Shown: positions 42,801 through 54,900 of the stretch, one piece after another
Numbering within the stretch: position 1 is the stretch's first letter
Layout: each line of letters begins with the position of its first letter
Assembly (NCBI GenBank): GCA_013399895.1
Contig: VXBA01006146.1
Location: 373,263-437,262 of the forward strand
Origin: Serilophus lunatus
Taxonomy: Eukaryota > Chordata > Aves > Passeriformes > Eurylaimidae
DNA length: 64,000 bases
Direction: 5' to 3'
Made by a program: the position numbers and the translations under genes
The notes under the pieces: generated by a model
What the model was told of the DNA's origin: nothing
The model's input: the letters and a program-made list of their open reading frames with translations, nothing else
The model's database searches: none

Positions 42801-45800
42801 TGTGTACAGCTTTGATGTCCTGTGCTCCCAAAGCACACACTATGTTACAGGAAGGGTATTGGGAGTCTAAAACAAATTCAAGAAACAGTTCATACTTCTT
42901 ATTTAAAATAAGTTGATTGCATTCCTGACAACTTTCCTACAGGTACTACGTAAAAAACTCTATCATTGTCAAATCAGGGACTGGACCATGTTAAACCAAA
43001 GCTTGGCCTTCATCCTTATGCTATGGTTGTATTTGTTCTCACATTTCTGCATAAATGCCACAATTCTTCAGTATGAGAGACCAACAGCTCTGCTGAGAGA
43101 TGAATCACAACAAGCAAATACAGTTAGTTACCTTCTCACAACTCTCTGCCAAAGAAAAGCTCAATTAGAACTAGCCAGCACCTGTTTTTCACAGTATCCC
43201 ATAATCTTTCCTAGACTGTTTCATCATGTGCTCAATCTCAGATAATGTACTCATTTCTGTAGTTGCCTTCTATTGATTACACAGCCAGTATGTCTGCAAA
43301 AGAGCTTGTCAACCAGCATGTGAAGGTGGTGTCATTAAAAATTTACATCAAGTTGAAAAAAAGCATGAAGTTTTCTGATAGAGGTACAGATAAGATCTGA
43401 GTGAGTTTTTAATCTCTCATAGCTGAGGACTGCTAATGAACAAGAACATGCCAATATAACAGAAATCTTGTGAAAAGTCACATAGAACTCTCACTCTGTG
43501 CCTCACCACAGCTGACAGGAACCAAAGCCCAGGATTTGGCAGCTGGATTTGCTTGTCTGTGTCCAACTCAGTACTAGGAAACAAAATTCAAAGGGGGTCC
43601 TAATCTTAGGGCATGAGCCAAGAGCTGATAGTAGCTGGAAATTATGGTGACAGACATGAAAGTGCTATGTCACACTGTAAGCAATGATAGGAGGCACCAG
43701 GACAGTCCTCTGCCCTGAGTATCTGTACTGCACAGCCTCCATGCTCAGCACAAACTCACCACACTGCCAAGAAAAAGTCCCAGTTTTGATTTTGTAAATC
43801 TAGTGCTAGAGAAGAGAATATTACCAGGAAAAATCATTCCAGGGATTAATAACCCTCATTAGAAATGCCCTGGCATTTTGCTGCTTTGAATGTCTTCCAG
43901 ATTTCATCTATACCATTAGCTCACAGACACCCTACTCTCCTTTTCAGTCTGCTAGAGTAGTGCAATCTTTAACCCGCTGTCTGCTCCTTTCCTGTGCACT
44001 TTTAGAGAATAATCCTGCTCTTTCACTTTCAGTCAAAATAAGCTTTTGCTGTTTGAGTTCCCAAACATCTTCACTCCAAGGCTCTTCTCTAAAGCCTCTC
44101 TAACACAATCCTGAGAAGACAGTCAGGGTGTCTGAAGATACAGGGTTTACACTCTTGCTCAACTCTATCCACTATCACTGCATTGAGGTAGAAAAGTGAC
44201 AAAATACCTCCACTTTACAGAAAAGAGATGCAAAAGAAACTGAACTAAAAGACAGAGGGCATGGCATAGGAAATGAGTTTAGGATTAGCCTCCCTTTCCC
44301 CGCTAGAATTTGAATGCAGCTATTTGAAACTACTACTCAAAGGTATAGATAATTCATGTGACGTTTTCCCACCCTGTTATTTCACTTGACAGCATGGGAA
44401 AAAAAATTATAGTAAGATTAAGTAATTTAGTCTGATGGTTTGATTTACTAATGCTCTCTTCCTGCACAGTTGCTGGTATTCGTAGCAATGTCTCCACCTT
44501 TGGCAACTGCTACCGTACAACTTTCCATACATAGCATCCAAGGACAGAAGCTTGTTAATTCCTTCAAACCAAGAGCTTCTTTAATTAGTTTGCCATTGTG
44601 TTTGCAGGCTACACACTGGAAAAATACCAAATTGAAAACCGGTATTTCCATTCTGGTTTCATTTGCAAAAACAAATCAAAAGTACTCACTGTCATCTACA
44701 ATGTCATCACTCACAAGTTATCTACTATTTTTCATCCAATGCTAGAAAAATTGTTGCAAATTAACCGAGAAGCAGAACATACATTTTTGTATGTAAACCA
44801 AAATCAAAAGTACTGTCAAATGCAGACTTCAAATGCAAATTCTCATCTGCACCAAGAACTCTACGCTTCATCACTCCAGCAAATATTTAACTAGTGTTAA
44901 ATAGGCAATGAAAAGCATTACAAGATTACTTTCCAGATATCAGAAAGGAATAAATCTGTCAAACCCAGATGCAGTCTCCACCTACATGGTTTCACACACT
45001 AACTTTGATCTGAAGCTGAATAGATGCTTACAGCACCAGCATATCACTACAAATGTACTGCTTTAAAGAACCCCCATGAAGATCTTCCTGGTTTATGCTG
45101 GAATTGCAGCTCCTTTATCACCTGACAGATCTTTACTCAAACACATTTATGATGTAAGTTTTCTAAATATGAAAGAGCAACAAAACCTACATTACACAGG
45201 TAGATTAGAAGTAAGACTGCAAGGTTCAGTTCAGATTTATTACATGTTAAATATTCATGCATTATTAAGAAACCATTCACTGAGGTTTAAACAAGCCCAC
45301 ATCTTACGTATTTCTAAAGCTCTACAAATGTATATTTAATAATAGATAATTAACTTATAACAACATTAAATCTAAATTAAATCCTCATTTCTAGCCATGA
45401 AAGAAACCCATTGGAGAGTGATCAGATATATACCGTTGTTTTAAAGTTATTTCTTCATGGCACAATTTTATTTCTGCATTGTGTATCATTTGCGTAGCCA
45501 AACCAGTACAGACACACAACACAAGGCCTGCTTAGCCTGATGAACCAGGAGCAGTGACCTTTGCTATGGTGCTGCGTGTTGTTTTCCATCAAGCCATTTT
45601 CAATTCAGATTTCCTAATGCTTCTTGTCTTTCCACAGTGACCTATTACATTTGGCTTGATCACCTCTTATTTTTTCTGCCCATAGCTTCAGTAAAAGTAG
45701 TTTAGTCCATTTTCCAAGGAAAGAATTTTCTTATTTAAAATGTATTTGAAAATTCATTTTTACAACTTGTAGCAGCGAAGCAAACCCCACAAAATGCTAA

Positions 45801-46469
45801 AGCAAACAAAAGCTTTCACTGAGAGCTTTTACGTGTCTGCAAAGAATTTGCTTAGCATTTAACAAAATTCATGTTATCTTGTCTGCTAAGCAGATCAAAT
45901 ACAAGGCCCTGCACAGTTCTGCAAGAAACCTGCTTGCTTGCTCTCTAAGACTGGGCCCTACACTGATGGTTCTTCAGAGCTCAGCAGCTGAAGAGAGCAC
46001 AAGGGCTGGGACATGTGCAATGACACAGTGAGGACAGCCACTCCTCTGTAACACCTCTGTGACATTTCTCTGCTTTGCACAACTACTGTGCAATCAAGAA
46101 TATTACCCAAACCCATCAAATGAGTACAGCTGCTGAGAAACTTGATTATGAGTATCAACAGTCTCAAGATACTGCAAGATTTTTTCACTCACATTCCACT
46201 CCTTGTCTAACAAACTACAAGAAACAACACATTTCTGGCCTTATTACTTTCAGCTGTTCCACTCTCCCAACCTTAACATGTTATTTCTCTCCACAGTAGC
46301 AGACCCTACCAGATCCTCCCATACTATGACACCACACCAGCCAGCCTTGCTGAGTCAAGCAGATGAAAGCAGAAAGCCTCACTGTTCCCACACCAATCTT
46401 TCTGAGCATGGTACAGAACAGAGGATTTAATACAATGTGAAGTTTATTACCCATGCCCACATCTCAAAC

Positions 46470-46688
46470 TCAAAGAGGGGAAGTAATTCTTTACTGTGAG
46501 AGCTGTGAAGCACTGGAACAGGCTGCCCAGAGAAGTTGTGGCTGTCCTGTCCCTAGAAGTGTTTAAGGCCAGGTTGGATGGTGCATTGAGTAACCTGGTC
46601 TAGTGGGAGATGTCCCTGCCAATGGTGGGGAGTTGGAACTAGATGATCTTTAAAGTCCCTTTCAACCTAAAACATTCTGTGATCCTAT
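46470..46688 (+). mobile_element. CR1 LINE 3' end
   Basis: About 220 bp, 5'-truncated. It shows TTCTTTACTGTGAGAGCTGT, GAAGCACTGGAACAGGCTGC, CCAGAGAAGTTGTGGCTGTC, GGCCAGGTTGGATGGTGCAT, TTGGAACTAGATGATCTTTA and the tail ATTCTGTGATCCTAT. Same general subfamily as the 39.7 kb copy, and again opposite to ERBB4. Confidence 0.95.
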
Positions 46689-49600
46689 CTGTTCAGCAGG
46701 AAAGAAGGAAAAGCCACCTAACCTCTTCGATGAAAGGAAAAACTCTTACTAAGTGGAAGAGGTAAAATGTGGAGGAGCTCCCAGAATCCCAGTGGTGACT
46801 TTCATTCATGTCTCAGGGGTACTCCAAATGTATTTCTCCTAAAGCTCCAGGCAGGGAAAAGCTGTTGCAACAATAAAAGCGCCCTCAGCAAAAGTCTGGC
46901 ATGAGAACCAGGGCAGTAAAGGCAAATTCTTACACAGAACTGGGATTTCTCTATCAATTTGTCCTAACCATATCAGAGCCCTGTCCAACCAACAGAGGCA
47001 GGATTAGAAACTGCCAGTTTTTCTAGACTTAATTCTTAAAACAAACAAAAAAATCTGTTTCTTCAACTGCTCTCTGCTGATACAGCATCAGAAGGCTCCA
47101 TATTAAAAGTTTCTCAAGCATCTTTTACCAATCATGTTGCATAGCTTAGTTTATACTCACAGATCTCACTTCCCCTTATTTTATACACAGATCCTCTTCC
47201 CCTCCAGAACAACTATAATCATTCTACAAAAATACAGAGCATATGGAATGCTTTCCTCCAGACAACAGAACAGAGCACCGTAAAAGCAACCAACATAAGC
47301 AGTTTATTAGAGGTGGTTTCCCTTCCCCAAGAACTACTCAAAGCTGCTGTGAAATTCTATTGAAGTCATACTGTGCTGGGGTACAAAACAGCTATGAAAG
47401 GATTTGCCCACATTGCAAGGGTTTACTGTTAATTAGCTCTGGTACACACACAGTACATAAAAACAGCTTTTTTGTTGTTGTTGAGGGAGTGATGATGTGT
47501 TGAGAGGACATGCTTTTTTGATACAAAGCTAGCATTAGGAATGTAATTTGAGTTAACATTTACACATCATTCTATATGTTCACTTGACAGTGGTGGGCCT
47601 GGCTAACTAGTTTCTGTTAATCAAAAGGGCCATGTGAGTAAAATTTTCTTGGGGCATACACAGAAACTTGCTCAGACCAGTAACAACAAGGTGCTGGTTC
47701 TTTCCTAGCATATCAATCACATGCTTCTGATCACATCTTTAGATTTACACTCATACACACTGGAAAACAAACTTCACTCCTCCTTGGTGATCTCTTCTCT
47801 CTTAGTATTAAGCTGAATGAATCATGGGAAGGATGAACTCATTTAAAATTCATACTTTAAGTAAAAACTTTGTCCACAACCTTGCCTCAATAACTCTCTA
47901 GAGAAATTTTTCTGATGAACTTGGGAGCAGGTGAGTGTAGGACAATCAGCCTTTCCTGACTGCCTAGAGTATTTTCTTATTTTTATAGTTTTTGAATCTT
48001 CCTTCTAGGCAATGGTTGGAAGGAGGCATAGTCCTCCTTTTGCTCTTTCTTCCAGAGTATGCTGGAACATGTTATCATATGCTATTTCAACCACAGAAAT
48101 CACTAACTGCAATTTTCAGAAGGTATCAAAAGGACTGTCATTGTAATAAAAGGGCAGGGAAGGAGGATGGATTACTCCTTTCAGCAACCCACAAAGTTCC
48201 AGCCTTCATCTGCTTTGCATCTTCGCTTTGGTGATTTCTAGGAAAGGCTGATCTGGAAGGTGGAACCAAAACCGAAGTCTTACAGGAAAAATCTAATGCC
48301 CACTCATCTCTTTTTCCAAAAGGCAGAGAACAGGAAGCACTATGAGGAGTTGGGAAAGCCAGGACACAAGGCTCTTGCCTTCTCTCTATTCCCTGGGCTG
48401 AGATGCTCAGCACAGCAAGAAAAGATGGACAGGGAGAGAAAGGAGGGCAAAGAAGCAGAGAATGTAGTTACATGCCAGCCAAGGACTCCACCTTGCAGGG
48501 GGAATTCTCTGCTGGCAAGGCCTGCCCTGTTCCTTCAGGCCTCTGTGTCACCTGAACATCCCAAATAAGTCAGGCAGAAAACCTGCTCAGCAAACTGCCT
48601 TGGTGAAACACACAACTTACAGTCAGGTAACACCACGATACAGATGCTATGAATCAAACACTGTAGAAACACAGACAGAACAGTGAAAAAAATGTCAGGA
48701 AAAGCCTTCTTTGCCATGTGATTTGCCTAGAGTAAATCAAGAGCTGTAATGACAATCATGAGAATTTGCAACTAGCCACACACAGAAGGGACTCTCATGT
48801 CTTCCATGACTTCTAACTCAGTTACAGCTTGAACTTTTCCTGGCAGTTCAGAATACAGTGAAAGCCTTTGTGAGAATAAATTGAACACATTGAAAATAAA
48901 TATGGACTCTCACAGTGGAAAAAAAAGACACATGAAATTGAGCAAGTAACCTAACAGTCATTTGAAAAATCTATCAAGCAGGCAGAGGAGAAGGGCTCAA
49001 GTAGCCCCAATATGTGGCATTGAGCTGGAAATAGGAAAAGAAAGTTTCTTGCATCCTTCTGGATTGAACTCTATATAATCTAAAGGTTTAAAAAACCTCA
49101 AAAAAACCTAGACAGAAAGACATGCATTGCCCTAAAGTAACTTTTCTTTCCCCCCATAAAATTGAAGGGACAAAAGATAGGAGGAAAACTGAAGCTTCAC
49201 CAATCACTTGGAAACAAGCCGTGGATGCATATCGGAGTCATCTTTATTAAACATGACAGTAAGAATTCCTTTGGTATTCTACCAGACTCCTACAAAAGCC
49301 CTCAAGTCAATGGATTATGGCATAAACAATTTGTAAACTGCAAAACTGGAAAGAAAAGCAACACTGCAACGGAAATGGAAATAGGCAAAGATGAGGAATA
49401 TCTTGTTTGGGTTAAAGCCCTGCTCCCACTTTCAGCTGCCTGAACAGCAGAGATCTCTGACCCCTTCAACTCACTGCTAATTCACATCAATTCAACAAAT
49501 TTAAGTCAATGGATAAGGATCAAACTGATTCATTTAAGGTCTATAAATCTCACGAGGACAAACAATTGTTAAAGGGGCACGAAGAAGCTTCTCTTTACAG

Positions 49601-51670
49601 CTAGACACTTCCAGTTTTGATTTACAAGCATATCAAAATAAAAACTATCACTTTGCCAGTGCAGTTTTGCCCATTTGTAGCCCAAACAAAATGAACCATT
49701 TTCACACACACGAAAAGAGCATAATTTCACAAATCTAATATGGAGGTATGAAATTTCCTGGTTTGAGTTGAAAGTGAAAGAATACATACTGACATTTAAA
49801 CACAGTGCAGTAAATATCCTAAAATAAATTCAGCAAGGTTAGAACTAACAAAAAAACCCCCAATCCATCAGATCTAAAGGAAACATTTGAAGGTCTTCCC
49901 CCTCAAAGTGGATGGACCAGGAAATTATTCAGTTGAGCAGAGTAAAAAAAAACCTGCTTTCGTTCCCACCCTCTTTATAATTCACTTTACTGTCCTGACA
50001 GTGGATTCAAAGAGACAAAACCTGCAGTTTACACAACACAAACCCCAAATTAAACATTGGCTGCTAAGACATGGCTTAAGCTTGGCACCCTACTAGACAA
50101 CACTTTCTTTGCTGCTGTGTCATCATGTTCAAAGTTTCACTCCGTTAATTCCACTTTTAAACACATGCCCCAATCTAACATCCACAGTGATTAACAGGAA
50201 TCCTTCCATCGAGTTCAGTGGGTATTTGGCAATACCTCCAGAGGTGTATTTACTGCTACATGAGCATATTTAATGCACAGGTTAAGTTGTGGAGTTGTAT
50301 CACTTGAATTCAACAGTGAACAAGGTCTGACAGGCTGTTGGGCTAATGGAGGAAGGCAGCAAGCAGCCTCCAACATTGCAGGAGAGTTACACTGCAGCCC
50401 ACAAGTTGTCTTCCTAGCATAAAGCCCTCAATTTTCCCCTCAAGAAGTGATTCAAAATAAGATTGATGAAATATATGGTACTTTTAAATTGGTTACTTCA
50501 ACCAGAGTAGTTTGGTAAGGTCCTTAAACTTTTGCAAATAGCAAAACATTTTCTGTATTTGTGCTTTGAGTAAAGCTGATGTAATGGAGACCTTTAAAAC
50601 TGATTCCCTGTTTGGGGCAACTCTGTTTAGATGAATACATCTGAAAACGAGTCTGCACAGAAGTATCTCATCTCAAACTGCATATCTCAGATCAGAAAGA
50701 TTAAAACACAACACTGAAATACTGAACAACTCGGCCATCTTCAGTTGCTTAGTCACTGGTTCTTGAATTAAGTCAGAACTGATGTCAATTTAATTAACAT
50801 GTGCACCATTTCATAGCATTTATAGAGTGCTGCTTTTCAAGTCTAAATGTTTTCCCTCAACAGGTAGAAGCAGGAATATTTGCATTATGTACAATGAGGA
50901 AAGAAAGGCAATCACAAAATTTTTTTTAAAAAGACAAGTAAAAAAACCCAAAGTAAAATACATAATGAGGTGAATTTGATTGAAATTATATACTTTTCAT
51001 CTAGTCTTAGCTCAGGACTGTAATCTCAGAGCCTGGAAGTCATACTAACCAGTTTGAATTTTAAAATAAACAACTGAATGGCAATGAAGGGCTTTCATGA
51101 AAAAGAAAGCAGAGTACAACCTACATCTATTTGTTTCAATTGTTACTGAAAAATAATACTGCTGCAAGGATACAATTTTTTTTTAAACAGAAAACAAAAA
51201 AACCCCAAATAATAATGTTCTGTGAATTAAAGAAGAAAATTGGTTTTGCTAAAACATTTACTTTTTTCAAGATAAGATGTAAGAAAGTTTAAAAGCAAAT
51301 GAAGCTTTTTCTTCCTTAAACAAAACCTCCCAGCAAACAGAAAACAAGTAAATTTCAACATGTTTACTTCTAATAAAATTTTATCTAGAAACATGTATCT
51401 GCAGCAAATTTCAGAATTTAATCCTTACTGATTTAGGCTACAAATAAAAGCAATGAAAAAGGCACTTCCTAATCAGCCCAAACGAGCAAAATACTTAATT
51501 GGCTGTCAAACGGAAAAGTAAATTTGGCTGTTGAGAGGCGCATATTGCTTAAGGATGAATTGTACTTCCCTCATAATCTGCTTTTCTGGCACAAACTGGA
51601 TAGTACAACATTCCTATGGCAAGCAGAGCAGGACCCTGTGTACAAAGAATGGAGAAGTGGTGGATGTTAC

Positions 51671-51745
51671 CTAGCATGTTGTGGTAAAGTGGACTGTCTT
51701 GTCCATGGATAGTAAATGCAGTCATGACTAGCAGGACCTCTACAC
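51671..51745 (-). CDS. ERBB4: ERBB4 alternative juxtamembrane exon JM-a (exon 16)
   Basis: Exon of 75 bp, the length of human JM-a, with acceptor ATTGCCCACAG and donor GTAACA. In the phase set by exon 15 it reads CRGPASHDCIYYPW followed by TRQSTLPQHA and a split Arg codon. SHDCIYYPWT and STLPQHA are the JM-a signature. In mammals this exon carries the ADAM17 (TACE) site between His and Ser in WTGH-STLP. Cleavage there releases the ectodomain and lets gamma-secretase free the intracellular domain. Here the two residues before Ser are Arg-Gln rather than Gly-His. It lies 118 nt downstream of JM-b in the transcript. Its frame is compatible with use alone, together with JM-b, or not at all. Confidence 0.97.
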
Positions 51746-51771
51746 CTGTGGGCAATTACAGAACAAAAGAG

Positions 51772-51778
51772 GTCATTT
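51772..51778 (-). promoter_or_regulatory. Candidate branch point for JM-a
   Basis: AAAUGAC in transcript sense, with the likely branch A about 28 nt before the JM-a exon, followed by a U-rich stretch. The fit to yUnAy is partial. Confidence 0.35.
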
Positions 51779-51792
51779 GCCATTCACAGGAA

Positions 51793-51798
51793 CATGCA
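51793..51798 (-). promoter_or_regulatory. UGCAUG splicing element (RBFOX-type)
   Basis: CATGCA on the plus strand, read TGCATG in the ERBB4 transcript. It lies in the 118-nt intron, downstream of JM-b and upstream of JM-a. RBFOX proteins bind UGCAUG. In general they favour an exon lying upstream of the site and repress one lying downstream, which here would favour JM-b. The motif is directly seen; its use is inferred. A six-base motif can occur by chance. Confidence 0.55.
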
Positions 51799-51801
51799 CA
51801 C

Positions 51802-51806
51802 CATGC
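51802..51806 (-). promoter_or_regulatory. GCAUG secondary RBFOX-type motif
   Basis: CATGC on the plus strand, GCATG in the transcript, three bases upstream (in transcript sense) of the UGCAUG element. A close pair of such motifs strengthens the case for RBFOX binding, but the core is only five bases. Confidence 0.35.
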
Positions 51807-51863
51807 GCCCTTGTCCACACGTGGAGGATGGAGACACACAGGGAACGACCACTCAGCAAGTAC

Positions 51864-51908
51864 CTATCCATCAGGCCGATGCAGTCCTCGATACGCGGCC
51901 CTACGCAC
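51864..51908 (-). CDS. ERBB4: ERBB4 alternative juxtamembrane exon JM-b
   Basis: Exon of 45 bp, the length known for human JM-b, too small to be seen as a long open frame. Acceptor is TTTGCTGTAG and donor is GTACTT. Reading in the phase set by exon 15 gives CVGPRIEDCIGLMD, then the first two bases of an Arg codon completed by exon 17. The last nine residues, IEDCIGLMD, are the signature of the uncleavable JM-b isoform. In mammals JM-b replaces JM-a, lacks the ADAM17 site, and is the main form in heart and muscle. The first residues (VGPR) differ from human (IGSS, from memory). The exon has five CpG dinucleotides in 45 bp, unlike its AT-rich surroundings. A UC-rich tract lies just upstream and RBFOX-type motifs just downstream. 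Confidence 0.93.
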   Translation of the reverse strand: MRRAAYRGLHRPDG

Positions 51909-54900
51909 CTACAGCAAATCCAGGGTGAAAACAGGGAGAGAGAAGAGAGAAATCTGTTATTTACAGATCAAAGAAGCAGGAATCCCCTTTGTGTTCTTAA
52001 TTATAACCCTCAAGAGAGGCCCAAGTCACCACAAAATTATAGCTTGTGACAAAACTAAGCTGGCAAGAGGGACAATAATAGCAACAGCACTCCAAGGCTG
52101 GCCATATCTTGGCTCAAACAATACTTCAGGCAGGTTTCACCTGCATACGTGGGCGTCCTGACAACAGAGTTGTTTTTTCTGGATGTTTTTCTGAATCATC
52201 AAACCAGTGATTACTGCAAAAAAGCTGTTCATTTGCAAGATGAGATCTCCAGGAGCACAATGCAGAGCTTGTTTTTCTTTTTGTAATTGATGCGATTGTT
52301 CATTCTGTTCTAAACTCCTAGCCAAGGTAACTGCAGAAATATTTTGGAAGCTGACTGTATTTTAACAGGGAAGCTCAAGGATCAACTTCCAACAACAAAA
52401 ACCAGAGCAAAATGGTGTCTGCTGATTCAGGCATTTTATTCTGTTTTCTTTAGACGCTGCTAGAAGTCCTCCACCTGCACAATCAGCAGGCACTCATCAA
52501 AGGCAGTGGGAATGCAGGGTATCATTATTTGCAGCACCACTAAAACACAATCATTTTTTGCTTGCAAAACTGTGGAATGTGTGGATTTCCCCTGCCCTCC
52601 TGAAAGCAGAACTGAAGTGCCGTCCTAGGTCCCCAGCATTCAAACAGCATTTACACACAAGTCAGAATTCTCCAAGACCTAGAGTTAAGCTTTTACGGGT
52701 TAAGACAAGCTGACAGCCTTCAGTGCTGCATGCTCAGCTAGGCCCTCTGCAGCCATGGGGAGTATGTAGCCCTCGGCATTTTAAGGAAACCAAACCCCTT
52801 ATTTCAACTCTTGAACAAGAGCCATTTTATTAACAGGCTCTTTGACTGTACACCTGCTACAGGAGGAGATGATCTGACTGCATCAATAGACTGAAACTCA
52901 CTCCTGTTGAGGCATTTTAAATTTATGGTATGATCCCCAACTCTTTTAAAGACTGCAGCTTTCAGGTTGGCTTTGATGGAGGGATATGCATGTCAAAAAT
53001 CTGAGAGAATTCAAATATGCTCCCAGGAGATCTTTTTTCTGCTTCACCTTCACTTGCCACTCGTCAGCTTTTCCTACATTTAAATTGGCTATCACTCTGC
53101 CATTAGAAAATAAAGTCAGTGAATTCAATTTCCCCTTACCTGTTCATCAGGGAGAGCAGATCAAGTGAACCTTAGCCCTTTTTTGTTTACTTGAATTTTT
53201 ATTTTGCTATAAGAACTCTGACATGCAAACACAAACCATAAGGATCCCTTCAATAATTGTTTCCCCCAGCAAATGTGCAGACACAAGAAAGGATTCATTA
53301 AATGCCCAGGTGACCAGATGATGCATAAACACAAGGGGTTGGTTTAAACTCAGTTAAAAACTTAACAGAGAGAACTCTTGATGAGACTTTTTTGATACTT
53401 CACGTGTCCTGGGGTTCAAGACTTCAGAATTCAGGACTGTCTGAATTCTAACCTGTCTCAGAAACATCCAATCTTTCTTCCTTTCACGGCAGTCTCAGCA
53501 ACTTGCAGAAAACCAGTTCAGTAATGAAGGAGGCTGAAAAAAAGTTGTTCAGATCTTCCATTTACTAGCAGGTCAGCAAAAGCTGAGCTCAGACTCCTGC
53601 TATAAATAAAAAAAGGGCATCTTCAAATTAGAGGTCTGAGTGCCTGTTACCAGTCCAGATAACTGGCAGACTAACATCAAGAGTCTGTTGTCTTGGAGTC
53701 ATTTCACACCTGCACTTTTATTCTCTCAGACCTTGGAGGACAGGACTTGAATCCCCGAAGAGAGAGCTGTTTGGACCTCATCCACTCCAAGTTGAAGTAC
53801 CATTGCTTCTTATTTAAACTTGTAATCTTCTCCAGTGGATTTCTCATCCCCACACAGAAAACTATCCTGGTGCAATTTGCATTACTACTAGTCATGTTGA
53901 ACAGGTTCCCATTTCCTCTCTGATTGACTCTCCCGATTACATGCAGCGAAGTACAACACTGTGTGAGTCATGGCAGTATCTATTAACAGGGTATTTTGCA
54001 CCATCAAGCCATCAGTTATTTTTCCTCTGGAAGGCAATTCCTTGGTTTCAGGATTTTTGACACACATAAATATAAGCATGACACAGTCACACATCACACT
54101 GATACCCCATTCTCTCCCAAGGTTCCTTCTGCTCCAAGACAGGATATTTCCATTTCCAAGTTTGCTCTGTAAAATTAACTGGTTAACTGATACATGCCAA
54201 ATCATTAATAACAGATTCAGTACCTTACAACAGTTCAATACAACTTATACAGAAAATCACTCTTGAAGCTCACCTCAGCTTTACAGATAATTATCCTCTG
54301 AAAGAAAACAGCGAGTTAAAATGTCGGGTTTTGAAAATTGGAGTAGCAACTTTTTCTTTTTTTTCCTGAAACAATCCTTTATTCCTCTGCCAAGTATTGT
54401 CATTCCTCAAGTTTCCTTAAGATTGAAGGTGAGCTCTTAGCTGTGCACAGATGTGGAGTATCAAAGCCCTTTCTAGCCAGATGAATTCTCAAAAATCTTT
54501 GTCATTGAAAACAAACAAAACTGATTTTACAGTGGCATAAATGGATTTTCTCTGTGTAGGAGAAAACCTTAGTTGCTGTGGTCATCCAACTACTTTTATG
54601 GATAAAGCCAGCCAACTCAAAACCAAGGGCTACTTAGCTAACAGGGAGTGCATACTGATGGGGAAAGTAAGAAAAGTTGAACTGAGGCAGAGGGTAGGAG
54701 GAAATTTTGCAAACCAAATAGTAACAGTTACTTTTTCAGAGTTTCTTTGCATTATTTCTTCATCTGGTATTCATAATATCTTCACAGGATGCATAAGCCC
54801 CCCAGACGGGGCAAAACAGTGCTTGTGCCTTCAAATCCTTTCTGGACCTACTCTGCTGAGGCTCCCATGACTTCTCTGGTCTTGGCTCAGAAGGAAAAGA

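Larger units (their letters stand above)
32632..51670 (-). other. ERBB4: ERBB4 intron 16
   Basis: Intron of 19,039 bp between JM-a and the transmembrane exon. It contains two CR1 3' ends (near 39.7 and 46.5 kb) and a solo LTR (33478-34106), all oriented opposite to the gene. The acceptor next to exon 17 has a weak pyrimidine tract. Outside these repeats I recognise nothing. Confidence 0.9.
51746..51863 (-). other. ERBB4: 118-nt intron between JM-b and JM-a
   Basis: Very short intron with GT...AG ends. In transcript sense a UGCAUG lies about 65 nt after the JM-b donor and 47 nt before JM-a, with a GCAUG a few bases upstream of it. The segment AAAUGACC gives a possible branch-point A about 28 nt before the JM-a exon. 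The distance from the JM-b donor to that A is roughly 90 nt, so splicing of JM-b to JM-a is not ruled out by size alone. Confidence 0.85.

Noticed and set aside
51724..52161. 145-codon open frame on the plus strand across the JM exons
   Set aside because: Antisense shadow of the ERBB4 JM-a/JM-b region. No family resemblance in this frame.
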